Positions 34,918 through 42,258 of a stretch of 42,258 nucleotides of DNA are shown piece by piece (the first letter of the stretch is position 1; each line of letters starts with the position of its first letter). Origin of the DNA: Paracoccaceae bacterium. Its GTDB lineage: Bacteria; Pseudomonadota; Alphaproteobacteria; Rhodobacterales; Rhodobacteraceae. The stretch spans positions 1-42,258 of the forward strand of contig JABBAP010000014.1 of NCBI GenBank assembly GCA_018607905.1, given 5' to 3'. The notes below the pieces were generated by a model. It was not told the origin of the DNA, did not search any database, and saw nothing but the letters and a program-made list of their open reading frames with translations. Made by a program: the position numbers and the translations under genes.

Positions 34918-34919
34918 GC

Positions 34920-34939
34920 GCGTTAACCACGGTTAACGC
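34920..34939. repeat. Near-continuous 20-base palindrome after rlmH
   Basis: GCGTTAACC at 34920-34928 and GGTTAACGC at 34931-34939 form a perfect inverted repeat around two bases. It contains two TTAAC half-sites on opposite strands. With no T tract it reads better as a protein-binding site than a terminator. Confidence 0.5.
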
Positions 34940-34979
34940 CGCCCCAAATTCAGCCGAAAAATTGGAAAATAAATGTCCG

Positions 34980-35023
34980 CAAAGCGTATGCAAACGGTAT
35001 GCAAAGCGTATGGCACGTGTATG
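34980..35023. repeat. Four tandem 11-base repeats upstream of gpmI
   Basis: Units CAAAGCGTATG (34980-34990), CAAACGGTATG (34991-35001), CAAAGCGTATG (35002-35012) and GCACGTGTATG (35013-35023) follow each other without gaps. Units one and three are identical and all four end in GTATG. An 11-base period is about one helical turn. Confidence 0.75.
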
Positions 35024-35086
35024 GCACTTTTCTGCAGCCCAAAAATTAACTTTTGCCGAAAACGCGTTAACCTTTTTTGCGGGCCA

Positions 35087-35101
35087 TTAACTTGTACTTA
35101 A
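35087..35101 (+). promoter_or_regulatory. Consensus CtrA-type box upstream of gpmI
   Basis: TTAA (35087-35090), seven bases, TTAA (35098-35101) matches the CtrA consensus TTAA-N7-TTAA exactly. It lies 52 bases before the gpmI start. Further TTAA sites at 35046 and 35067 are spaced by 21 and 20 bases. CtrA itself is not in the window. Confidence 0.5.
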
Positions 35102-35152
35102 GGTCTGTGCCAGATATCAGAGCGAAAAAGCAGACAAACCAGAGGCAGGCCA

Positions 35153-36670
35153 ATGACCATTCCAAAACCAGTCGTTTTGTGCATTCTGGATGGCTGGGGT
35201 TTACGTGCCGAGATTGAAGGCAACGCGGTGGCGCAGGCGGAGACGCCGAACTTTGATCGCATGATGGCAGATTGCCCAAATTCCACGCTGACAACATTTG
35301 GCCCAGATGTTGGGTTACCTATCGGACAGATGGGAAATTCCGAAGTCGGACATATGAATATTGGCGCGGGTCGTGTGGTTGAAATGGACCTTGCGAAAAT
35401 CAACGGTGTGATCGCGCGTGGTGCGCTGGGCGCGCAGCCTGCTGTTCGTCGGATTATTGAAACGGGCGAAGGCACGGTGCATCTGTGCGGTGTGCTGTCG
35501 GATGGTGGCGTTCACAGCCACATCGACCACATGATTGCGATGATGGATGTGTTGGTTGATGCGGGGCGGCGTGTGGCGCTGCATCTGTTTACTGACGGGC
35601 GCGATGTTGCGCCAAAATCAGTTGGGACGTATTTGCAAAAGCTGCAATCCGCGATGCGTGATAGTGCGTTTATCGCCACTGTTTCGGGCCGGTATTACGC
35701 GATGGATCGCGACAATCGGTGGGAGCGGGTTTCACAAGCGTATCGCGCGATGGTTCTGGGCGACGGGATGGGTGCGGTTTCGGCGGCGCAGGTTATTGCG
35801 GGAAACTATGCCAATGACACGTCGGATGAGTTTTTTCTGCCGTCGGTGATTGGCGATTATGCGGGCATGGCGGCTGGCGACAGTTTGGTCTGTTTGAATT
35901 TCCGTGCGGATCGCGCGCGCGAAATTTTGGCGGCGATTGGCGACCCTGCGTTTGATGGGTTTGAAACGGGGCCACGGCCAGAACTGGCATTGATCAGCGG
36001 GTTCACCCAATATTCGACGGCGCATTCGAAGTATTGCGATGTGATTTTCCCCGAGGAAGACATCGTGAACACGCTTGGTGCGTGGGTCGCGCAAAAAGGA
36101 TTGTCGCAGTTTCGGATTGCCGAGACGGAGAAATATCCCCACGTGACGTTTTTCCTGAACGGCGGCGTGGAAGTTCCTGCCACTGGTGAGGATCGGTATT
36201 TGGCACCGAGCCCGAAAGTTGCGACCTATGATTTGCAGCCTGAAATGTCGTCACACGAGGTGACTGAAAATCTGGTTGGGGCGATTGGGTCGGGCAAATA
36301 TGATTTGATCGTCGTGAATTATGCCAACCCAGATATGGTTGGGCACACGGGCGATCTGGAGGCGGCAAAGGCAGCTTGTGCATCTGTGGATATCGGGCTT
36401 GGGCAGGTTGAAACCGCGCTGAACGCGGCAGGTGGTGCGATGATTGTTTGCGCGGATCACGGCAATTGCGAAACCATGATTGACCCTGAAACGGGCGGGC
36501 CGCATACCGCGCATACTGTTAATCCTGTGCCTGTGGTCTTGATCGGTGGGCCAAGGGGTGCGAAGCTGCGCGAAAATGGGCGTTTGGCTGATTTGGCCCC
36601 AAGTTTATTGGGGTTGATGGGGCTGGATTTACCAAAAGAAATGACAGGCAAAAGTTTGATCCAAGCATGA
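35153..36670 (+). CDS. gpmI: 2,3-bisphosphoglycerate-independent phosphoglycerate mutase
   Basis: The 505-residue di-manganese enzyme interconverts 3- and 2-phosphoglycerate in glycolysis. The N-terminal LCILDGWG provides metal ligands. The nucleophile Ser lies in GQMGNSEVGHMNIGAGR near residue 65. LFTDGRDVAP near residue 148 and NFRADRAREI near residue 245 line the active site, and the C-terminal metal site includes NYANPDMVGHTG and CADHGNCE. AGAGGCAGG precedes the ATG. It is the first gene of a five-gene forward operon, behind an unusually structured 235-base gap. Confidence 0.97.
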   Translation: MTIPKPVVLCILDGWGLRAEIEGNAVAQAETPNFDRMMADCPNSTLTTFGPDVGLPIGQMGNSEVGHMNIGAGRVVEMDLAKINGVIARGALGAQPAVRRIIETGEGTVHLCGVLSDGGVHSHIDHMIAMMDVLVDAGRRVALHLFTDGRDVAPKSVGTYLQKLQSAMRDSAFIATVSGRYYAMDRDNRWERVSQAYRAMVLGDGMGAVSAAQVIAGNYANDTSDEFFLPSVIGDYAGMAAGDSLVCLNFRADRAREILAAIGDPAFDGFETGPRPELALISGFTQYSTAHSKYCDVIFPEEDIVNTLGAWVAQKGLSQFRIAETEKYPHVTFFLNGGVEVPATGEDRYLAPSPKVATYDLQPEMSSHEVTENLVGAIGSGKYDLIVVNYANPDMVGHTGDLEAAKAACASVDIGLGQVETALNAAGGAMIVCADHGNCETMIDPETGGPHTAHTVNPVPVVLIGGPRGAKLRENGRLADLAPSLLGLMGLDLPKEMTGKSLIQA

Positions 36671-37809
36671 GCGCCAAACGCAAAATTATAGCGGCCATTC
36701 TGGCGGTAACGCTGAACTGTGGGCCTGTGGTCGCCAAAGGCGATGTTGTGCTAGAGGCGCAGTTAGCGGCTGAGGCGTTGAGCGTTGCTGCAAACGGTTT
36801 GAACAGTGCCAGCAGTGCGCGCGACCGTGTGAAGGCGCTGAGCGAAACCGTTCGCGCCTATGAAAACGGGTTGAGCGCAATGCGCGATGGGCTGCGCGGT
36901 GCCACCATTCGTGAGCGGGTTATTCGCCTTGAGTTTGAGAGCCGTCGCGACCAGTTGAGCCGTTTGCTGGGGATTTTGCAGACACTGGAACGGGCCACAA
37001 CACCGATGTTGTTGATCCATCCGACAGGGCCAGTCGGCACGGCGCGATCTGGCATGATGATGTCTGAAATTACGCCGTCATTGCAGCGCCAAGCCGAAGA
37101 GCTGCGATCCCAGTTGGAAGAATTGAGCGAGCTGCGGCGCATTCAGACAGAGGCTGAGGAACAGCTGCGGTTGGGTCTTGCGGGTGTGCAAGAGGCGCGA
37201 GTTTCGTTGTCTCAGGCAATTGCGGATCGCACGGATTTGCCGCGTCGATTGTCCGATGATCCTGTGAAAACGCAAATCCTTGCGGATAGTGCGACATCGC
37301 TGGAAATGTTCGCGGGCAGCATCGGTGTGTTGCCCCCTGAACCTGCGGCGGCCAAGGCGATTGATTTTGATAAAATGCGCGGCACGTTGCGATTGCCCGT
37401 GGATGGATCGGTATTGCGCGGGTTTAACGAAATTGATGCGGCGGGTTTGAAACGGCCCGGATTGGTGATTGCGGCGCGTCCGCTCGCGCTCGTCACTGCG
37501 CCCGCGGCATCGACAATTCGCTATGCCGGGGCGTTTTTGGATTACGGAAACGTGATAATTCTTGAGCCGCAACCAGGCTATTTGCTGGTGATTGCCGGGC
37601 TAGATCAAGTGTACGGTGAAATCGGACAGATTGTGGATCAAACGGCACCTGTGGGTTTGTTGGGCGGTAATCCCGCAGGCGCGCAGGAATTTTTGGTTGA
37701 AGCGTCAGATGGCGGTAGCGCTTTGGCGCAAGAAACGCTCTATATAGAGTTGAGATATGAAGGCGAACCTGTGGACCCAAGTGTCTGGTTTGCTGTTAAC
37801 GATAGTTAG
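36667..37809 (+). CDS. EnvC-like murein hydrolase activator with degenerate LytM domain
   Basis: The 380-residue protein has a signal peptide (hydrophobic core about 7-23), two long coiled-coil stretches (about 30-110 and 135-195), and a C-terminal M23/LytM-like fold (about 245-375: LRLPVDGSVLRGF to GGNPAGAQEFLVE to LYIELRYEGEPVDPSVWF). The zinc-binding His and Asp residues of active LytM enzymes are absent, as in EnvC/NlpD-type activators that switch on amidases at the division site. The start overlaps the gpmI stop (ATGA). ctpA follows nine bases later. The activator role is inferred from the family. Confidence 0.87.
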   Translation: MSAKRKIIAAILAVTLNCGPVVAKGDVVLEAQLAAEALSVAANGLNSASSARDRVKALSETVRAYENGLSAMRDGLRGATIRERVIRLEFESRRDQLSRLLGILQTLERATTPMLLIHPTGPVGTARSGMMMSEITPSLQRQAEELRSQLEELSELRRIQTEAEEQLRLGLAGVQEARVSLSQAIADRTDLPRRLSDDPVKTQILADSATSLEMFAGSIGVLPPEPAAAKAIDFDKMRGTLRLPVDGSVLRGFNEIDAAGLKRPGLVIAARPLALVTAPAASTIRYAGAFLDYGNVIILEPQPGYLLVIAGLDQVYGEIGQIVDQTAPVGLLGGNPAGAQEFLVEASDGGSALAQETLYIELRYEGEPVDPSVWFAVNDS

Positions 37810-37818
37810 GATGGATTG

Positions 37819-39147
37819 ATGAAGAGACTTGCACTGGCCGCTATTGGCGGAACGATTGCTGGAATGGTTTTGACGACCCAGTTGACCGGCCCGCTGATTG
37901 CGCAAGAAGCTGCGAAGACAAAATCTACCTACGAACAGTTGGATTTGTTTGGCGATATCTTTGAACGCATCCGGTCTGCCTATGTTGAAGAGGTGGACGA
38001 AGAAGAGTTGATCCGGTCTGCGATCAACGGAATGCTGACGTCGCTTGACCCGCATTCATCGTATTTGCCGCCCGAAGATTTCGACAGCATGCAGGTGCAA
38101 ACCCGTGGCGAGTTCGGTGGTTTGGGCATCGAGGTGACGCAGGAAAATGGCTTTGTCAAAGTTGTCAGCCCGATTGACGACACCCCAGCGGATGAAGCTG
38201 GCGTTGAAGCCGGCGATTTCATCACGCAAGTGGACGGCGAGACCACGCTCGGTATGTCGCTGGATGATGCTGTTGAATTGATGCGCGGCGAGATCGGTTC
38301 CGAGATCGTGATCACCATCGTACGCGAAGGCACCGACGAGCCGTTCGACATCACGATTGTGCGCGACAAGATCAAGGTAAAAGCATCGCGTGGGCGTGTG
38401 GAAGGCGACAGTGTTGTGTTGCGGATCACCACGTTTTCGGACCAGACATTTGTAAATCTGGAATCCGAGTTGAAGGCCAATGTGGAAGAGGCTGGCGGCA
38501 TCGACAAGGTGACCGGGTTTGTCATTGATCTGCGCAATAATCCAGGTGGCTTGCTGAACCAAGCGATTGCGGTCAGCGATGCGTTTTTGGAAAAAGGCGA
38601 GATCGTTTCCACCCGTGGCCGTGGCCCAGAAGACAGTGATCGCGTGAATGCGCAGCCAGGTGATTTGGCGCAAGGGAAACCGATTGTGGTTCTGATTAAC
38701 GGCGGTTCTGCCTCTGCATCGGAAATTGTGGCGGGTGCGTTGCAAGACCATCGCCGTGCGGTGATTATCGGCACGCGGTCGTTCGGGAAAGGGTCTGTTC
38801 AAACGATCATGCCACTGCAAGGTGACGGCGCGATGCGCTTGACCACGGCGCGGTATTACACGCCGTCTGGTCGCTCGATCCAAGCGTTGGGCGTGTCGCC
38901 TGACATTCTGGTCGAACAGCGCCCGAAAATCGAAGTGGCCGCAGAAGAAGATGCGCGTCAGCAACGGTTTGAGGCTGATTTGCGCGGCTCCCTGTCAAAC
39001 GACAGCCTGACAGAAGACCAGCGCGCGTTGCTGGAAAAGGAGCGCGCTGACGCCAAGAAAGCGGCTGAATTGCGCAACGATGACGCGCAGTTGGCCTATG
39101 CTTTGGATGTTCTCAAGGGGCTGGCCGTTTTGGGGCAAGCGAACTGA
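37819..39147 (+). CDS. ctpA: S41-family carboxyl-terminal processing peptidase
   Basis: The 442-residue protease starts with a hydrophobic export segment (about 5-22), then a PDZ domain (about 85-165, with [12 protein letters not shown] and [16 protein letters not shown]), then the serine-lysine peptidase core. Catalytic Ser lies in [15 protein letters not shown] near residue 298 and Lys in [12 protein letters not shown] near residue 323. The last 60 residues are a charged helical tail. Ctp enzymes trim or degrade periplasmic proteins, including peptidoglycan hydrolases. The ATG at 37819 has AGGA seven bases upstream. Its last base is shared with the rppH start. Confidence 0.95.
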   Translation: MKRLALAAIGGTIAGMVLTTQLTGPLIAQEAAKTKSTYEQLDLFGDIFERIRSAYVEEVDEEELIRSAINGMLTSLDPHSSYLPPEDFDSMQVQTRGEFGGLGIEVTQENGFVKVVSPIDDTPADEAGVEAGDFITQVDGETTLGMSLDDAVELMRGEIGSEIVITIVREGTDEPFDITIVRDKIKVKASRGRVEGDSVVLRITTFSDQTFVNLESELKANVEEAGGIDKVTGFVIDLRNNPGGLLNQAIAVSDAFLEKGEIVSTRGRGPEDSDRVNAQPGDLAQGKPIVVLINGGSASASEIVAGALQDHRRAVIIGTRSFGKGSVQTIMPLQGDGAMRLTTARYYTPSGRSIQALGVSPDILVEQRPKIEVAAEEDARQQRFEADLRGSLSNDSLTEDQRALLEKERADAKKAAELRNDDAQLAYALDVLKGLAVLGQAN

Positions 39148-39632
39148 TGACACCCGAAGATATCGCTGCACTCCCCTATCGGCCCTGCGTTGGGCTGATG
39201 GTGTGCAACGCCGCTGGCAACGTGTTTGCGGGACAACGGCTCGATAATTATGGCGATGCCTGGCAGATGCCACAGGGCGGCGTGGAAAAGGGTGAAGACC
39301 CCCGCGATGCCGCCTTGCGCGAGTTGGAAGAAGAAACGGGAATCCCAGCAAGCGCTGTTGAAGTGGTTGCCCAAACCGACGACTGGATTCCCTACGATCT
39401 GCCCCATGCGCTGGTGCCAAAACTGTGGAAAGGCCGATATCGCGGCCAGAAACAAAAATGGTTTTTACTGCGGTTCACGGGCGACGACAGCCTGATCAAC
39501 ATCCAAACTGCGGAACCAGAATTTCGTGAATGGTGTTGGATCAAACCCGCAGAGTTGCTGGACAAAATTGTGCCGTTCAAACGGGACACCTATGAACGGG
39601 TCATTCGCGAGTTCAAAGAGGCCGTGGGATGA
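39147..39632 (+). CDS. rppH: RNA pyrophosphohydrolase
   Basis: The 161-residue NUDIX enzyme removes pyrophosphate from mRNA 5' ends and so starts decay. It has the RppH N-terminus [20 protein letters not shown] and the [25 protein letters not shown] box, continuing ELEEETGI. The middle KWFLLRF segment is also typical. The start shares a base with the ctpA stop (TGATG) and the next gene overlaps its last four bases. Confidence 0.96.
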   Translation: MTPEDIAALPYRPCVGLMVCNAAGNVFAGQRLDNYGDAWQMPQGGVEKGEDPRDAALRELEEETGIPASAVEVVAQTDDWIPYDLPHALVPKLWKGRYRGQKQKWFLLRFTGDDSLINIQTAEPEFREWCWIKPAELLDKIVPFKRDTYERVIREFKEAVG

Positions 39633-40120
39633 GGCTTCTTGCCGCCCTTCTGGTCTTTTCTTTGCTTGGGCCTCAGGCTCACGCGCTGAGTTGTTTGCAG
39701 CCAAATGTTGCGCGTGATTTCAATTGGCGACAGGGTGAAAAAGAAACCTATCGAATTTTTGTCGGCCAAGTGAAAATGGTTGGGCGCATTCCCAAATACC
39801 GTGAAGGGCGCAAGCGCACTGCGAAAGCGGTGACGACGGGGCGGTTTATGGGGCGAACAAAACTGACGGAAACGCAGACGTTTGAATTGACCGTGAATAC
39901 AACATGCGCCGCAAGTTGGTGTGGCGGATTTCCGGGCAAAAGCGACGCCGATAGCATTCTCTTTTTTGAAAAAACACCAAAGGGCGATGCGTTGAACATT
40001 GGCCCGTGTGACTATGGATTAGCAGAGCCAGTAACGAAGAAGAAAATCAAACTGCTGCAACGGTGTCTAAGACGTGGAAAATGTTCGGACGCTGATGTGA
40101 AGCGGCTTGACCAGTTCTGA
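39629..40120 (+). CDS. Secreted cysteine-containing protein of unknown function
   Basis: The 163-residue protein has a clear signal peptide ([14 protein letters not shown], cleavage near AHA-L). The mature part contains six cysteines ([32 protein letters not shown]), which should form disulphides in the periplasm, and a very basic stretch at about 57-80. I recognise no family. It is the last gene of the gpmI operon by overlap with rppH (ATGA). Its stop lies 21 bases from the end of the converging LRR gene. Confidence 0.72.
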   Translation: MRLLAALLVFSLLGPQAHALSCLQPNVARDFNWRQGEKETYRIFVGQVKMVGRIPKYREGRKRTAKAVTTGRFMGRTKLTETQTFELTVNTTCAASWCGGFPGKSDADSILFFEKTPKGDALNIGPCDYGLAEPVTKKKIKLLQRCLRRGKCSDADVKRLDQF

Positions 40121-40141
40121 AAACACTTGGTGTTCAGTAGG

Positions 40142-41116
40142 TTAGCGGCGGACTCTTAAGCCATTTTCAACGAGCTGATCGAGCGCAGAAACATCGTTGA
40201 TCGATGTACCAAGCAACCGGATTTCGCGGAGATTTTCCAGTTTTGACAGCGGCGCAATATTTTCAACAGCTGTGGCGCTTAGATCTAAAAACCGAAGATT
40301 TTCCAGCTTGCTGAGCGGAGATACGTCAGACACCGAGGTCAGGCCGAGGTTCAACTCCACCAAAAGATCCAGCTTTTTCAGCGGCGAAATATCCTGGACG
40401 AATGTGCCATCGAGATGCAGAATTTTCATCACAAACAGTTCGGACAGCGGTGAAATATCTTGGATCATTGTGCCACCAAGCGACAATTCGTGCATTTCAC
40501 CGAACCGCTTGAGGACGGAAATATCACTGACGAGGCTGTCAGAAATATTCAACCAGTTTATTTTTACCTGCTTTTTCAACGGGCTAAGATCGGATACCAA
40601 TGTGCCTTGAATGCTGAGCCTGCGCAGATTTTTGAGATTTTTGAGCGGGCTGATATCCTCGATCAACGTGTCATCCGCGCCGATGTCTTCGATCCACGTC
40701 ATTTTCGCCAAAGGCGAAAGATCGGTGACAGGCGTGCCGTTCAGATACAAATGTTTCAGTGATCTGATCTTTGCAAGCGGCGACAAGTCCGTCACATTCG
40801 TTCCAGACAGGCTTATCATTTCGACATTTTTCATGGAAGACAGCGGGCCGAGATCGGTGATCGACGAGCCATCAAGGATCAGATCGCGCACATCTTTCAG
40901 GCCCGCAAGCTCTGAAAAATCATCGCCTTTTTGATTGCCAAGGTTCAGAACGCCGCGCTCGGACACAAAGACACCTAAAACGCTGGTGCGGTTCGAACTG
41001 TCTTCCACATCATCCGTGGGGAGTTGCTGATTATCGTTTTCAACGGGAACATTGGCCTGCGCCTGCGCAAAAGTATTTGAAAACACAAATAAAATTGCCA
41101 ACGCAAATGTACGCAC
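40142..41116 (-). CDS. Exported leucine-rich-repeat protein (22-residue internalin-like repeats)
   Basis: The 324-residue protein has a signal peptide (FALAILFVFSNTFAQAQA) and a short acidic linker. Eleven full 22-residue repeats plus a partial one follow, with pattern D-(I/L/V)-S-P-L-x-K-L-x-x-L-x-x-L-x-L-x-G-T-x-(V/I)-x. This is the short SDS22/internalin-type LRR, which forms a curved binding surface. There is no membrane anchor, LPXTG or enzymatic domain, so it is probably periplasmic or released. The GTG at 41116 is preferred because GGGGGAT precedes it; another GTG at 41131 would add five residues. The binding partner is unknown. Confidence 0.85.
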   Translation of the reverse strand: MRTFALAILFVFSNTFAQAQANVPVENDNQQLPTDDVEDSSNRTSVLGVFVSERGVLNLGNQKGDDFSELAGLKDVRDLILDGSSITDLGPLSSMKNVEMISLSGTNVTDLSPLAKIRSLKHLYLNGTPVTDLSPLAKMTWIEDIGADDTLIEDISPLKNLKNLRRLSIQGTLVSDLSPLKKQVKINWLNISDSLVSDISVLKRFGEMHELSLGGTMIQDISPLSELFVMKILHLDGTFVQDISPLKKLDLLVELNLGLTSVSDVSPLSKLENLRFLDLSATAVENIAPLSKLENLREIRLLGTSINDVSALDQLVENGLRVRR

Positions 41117-41203
41117 GACCGAATCCCCCACGATTTTAAGTGTCTATCCTAGTCTAGAAATAGGGACTGTAGAGTGCAATTCAAGGCTGTTGAGGCGCTG
41201 AAT

Positions 41204-42258
41204 TTATTGCGCCTGTGCCAGCCAATCATTCAGGCCAGCAGTTTGGGCATCGGTGAATTGCATGCCGAGCAACGTGCGACGCCACAAAATATCGCTCGCG
41301 CAATTGGCCCATTCCTTTGAGACGAGCCACTTTACCTCTGCCTCGAACAGGCCTGCGCCGAAATGTTGGCCGAGGTCGTTTTTGGTTCCAAAGATCGCGC
41401 GGCATTCGGTTCCGTAACTGGAAAACATCCGCTCCATCGCGCCTGTGTCGATGCCCGGATGCGAACGTTGCAGTTCGGACAACAACGTTTCGCGCAGTGA
41501 GGGTTCAAAATCACCGCCCGGAAGCGTTGCGAAAGCTGTCCAGCGTTTGCCGATCATTTGGGCGTAGGGCGCGATTTCGGCAACGACGTCTTCGGCCAAT
41601 TTGCGCCAGCCAGAGGGTGTTGTGTCCGAAATGTCGAATTGGGTCGGTCCCTGCGAAATGGACAGTTTTGGTTGTTGAAAAATGGGAGCGAAACTTTTGG
41701 ATACCCAGATTGGTTTGCCGTGAATGCCGTGTTTATGGGCGAAATCAACTAGGTCTTGGCCCGTAGGTTTATCTGGAGAAACGAGCCCGACATCAATGGC
41801 ATCGCCATCGGCTTCGAACGCAAATTGCACCGCATCACCGCGTTTTCTGGCAAATCCTTCAAAATCGGCCGCGCGTTTAAAGGTCGCTACGCGCGCAAAT
41901 CGCACACGCGCGTCTTCTAGTTTTGGAATTGTGTCGATGTAAACGCGCGCCGATACAGATGTAAGATGCGCGCCATCATGTGACGTGACAGTTGCAGACC
42001 ACGACGTATCTGATTGTTTTTGCACATCAAGATTGGATTGTGAAAACAGCTGCGCGCCGCGTTCTTGGGCATCGCGTGCATTCAGCAACGCGAACCGATT
42101 GGCGATGGAACCGCAAGGCAAGTTGGGTCTCGGATCGTCTTTGGGTTTGAAAAAACGGATGCCTTTGTCGGGCGCCTGCGTGTTTCCTCTGGTTTTTATT
42201 TGCGGGCAAACGCGTTGCATCACCGTGGTTTCTTCGAGCGGGGCATTTTGGTGATCTG
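41204..42258 (-). CDS. FAD-dependent glycerol-3-phosphate-dehydrogenase-like protein (5' end outside window)
   Basis: The frame is open from the stop at 41204 to the window edge without an interruption, so the first internal start near 42223 is not the true one. The visible part includes a GlpD-like segment IANRFALLNARDAQERGAQL. It also has the C-terminal helical domain typical of GlpD: SSYGTECRAIFG, DLGQHFGAGLFEAEVKWL and EWANCASDILWRRTLLGM, with the conserved Trp-Arg-Arg-Thr. The N-terminal FAD-binding Rossmann region should lie beyond the window. Whether it acts on glycerol-3-phosphate or another substrate is unknown. Confidence 0.75.
   Translation of the reverse strand, partial: DHQNAPLEETTVMQRVCPQIKTRGNTQAPDKGIRFFKPKDDPRPNLPCGSIANRFALLNARDAQERGAQLFSQSNLDVQKQSDTSWSATVTSHDGAHLTSVSARVYIDTIPKLEDARVRFARVATFKRAADFEGFARKRGDAVQFAFEADGDAIDVGLVSPDKPTGQDLVDFAHKHGIHGKPIWVSKSFAPIFQQPKLSISQGPTQFDISDTTPSGWRKLAEDVVAEIAPYAQMIGKRWTAFATLPGGDFEPSLRETLLSELQRSHPGIDTGAMERMFSSYGTECRAIFGTKNDLGQHFGAGLFEAEVKWLVSKEWANCASDILWRRTLLGMQFTDAQTAGLNDWLAQAQ

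Noticed and set aside
34920-34939. Terminator after rlmH
   Set aside because: The palindrome has a two-base centre and no T tract; a protein-binding site fits better.
37980-38964. Frames of 264 and 302 codons antisense to ctpA
   Set aside because: ctpA is certain from its motifs, and the antisense products show no recognisable features.

Overview
The window looks like chromosomal core DNA of an alphaproteobacterium of the order Rhodobacterales (marine Roseobacter type), with a base composition near 50% G+C by eye. The evidence is a CcrM-type GANTC adenine methyltransferase, the petP-petR regulator pair next to a deacetylase-like/xseB/ispA/dxs block, the rsfS-rlmH-gpmI-(EnvC-like)-ctpA-rppH run, and a bacterial voltage-gated sodium channel with the TLESWS filter. 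Nothing indicates a plasmid, prophage, insertion sequence, integron or CRISPR array. Genes are tightly packed, many overlap by 1-17 bases, and no gene-free gap exceeds 300 bases.

Region by region: (1) 1-4.85 kb: the 3' part of tRNA-Arg(CCT), an MDR oxidoreductase, a reverse-strand pair (small secreted protein plus a two-helix membrane protein ending in an OmpR-type DNA-binding domain), a His-rich exported protein with its terminator, rnhB, and ccrM with its own terminator. (2) 4.85-9 kb, reverse strand: FAD reductase, HAD phosphatase, unknown 107-aa protein, dapD, and a threonine/serine dehydratase. (3) 9-15.8 kb: LOG-family protein, cytochrome P450, PaaI-like thioesterase, MepA-like endopeptidase (probable lipoprotein), UMF1/Atg22-type MFS transporter, YggT, exported MsrA, and a sulfotransferase-like protein. 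(4) 15.8-19 kb, reverse strand: a two-gene envelope unit (membrane coiled-coil protein plus OmpA-domain coiled-coil protein), a large inverted repeat, and argG. (5) 19-27.7 kb: alpha/beta hydrolase, a divergent HPt protein and response-regulator/PP2C phosphatase, a NUDIX gene, then a forward run of hslO, NUDIX CoA pyrophosphatase, CCA-adding-type enzyme, LysE exporter and a TrmA/RlmD-like RNA methyltransferase, followed by the sodium channel. (6) 27.7-33 kb, reverse strand: petP, petR, deacetylase-like hydrolase, xseB, ispA, dxs. (7) 33-42.26 kb: ilvE, rsfS, rlmH, a dense regulatory gap, gpmI, EnvC-like factor, ctpA, rppH and a small secreted protein; then reverse-strand genes for a 22-residue leucine-rich-repeat protein and a GlpD-like flavoprotein that runs off the window.

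The main functional themes are cell-cycle control (CcrM with a CtrA-like box and a GANTC site in front of its gene; a perfect TTAA-N7-TTAA box upstream of the operon holding the division-linked EnvC-like protein), isoprenoid precursor supply (dxs, ispA), RNA maintenance (CCA enzyme, RNA methyltransferases, RsfS, RppH) and envelope biology.

The best candidates for something new are the membrane regulator with a C-terminal winged helix and its overlapping secreted partner, the helically phased repeat array and TTAA sites before gpmI, the OmpA-domain protein that lacks any export signal but is coupled to a membrane coiled-coil protein, and the kinase-less HPt/PP2C pair. All functional statements come from reading translations and motifs by eye; no database search was possible.
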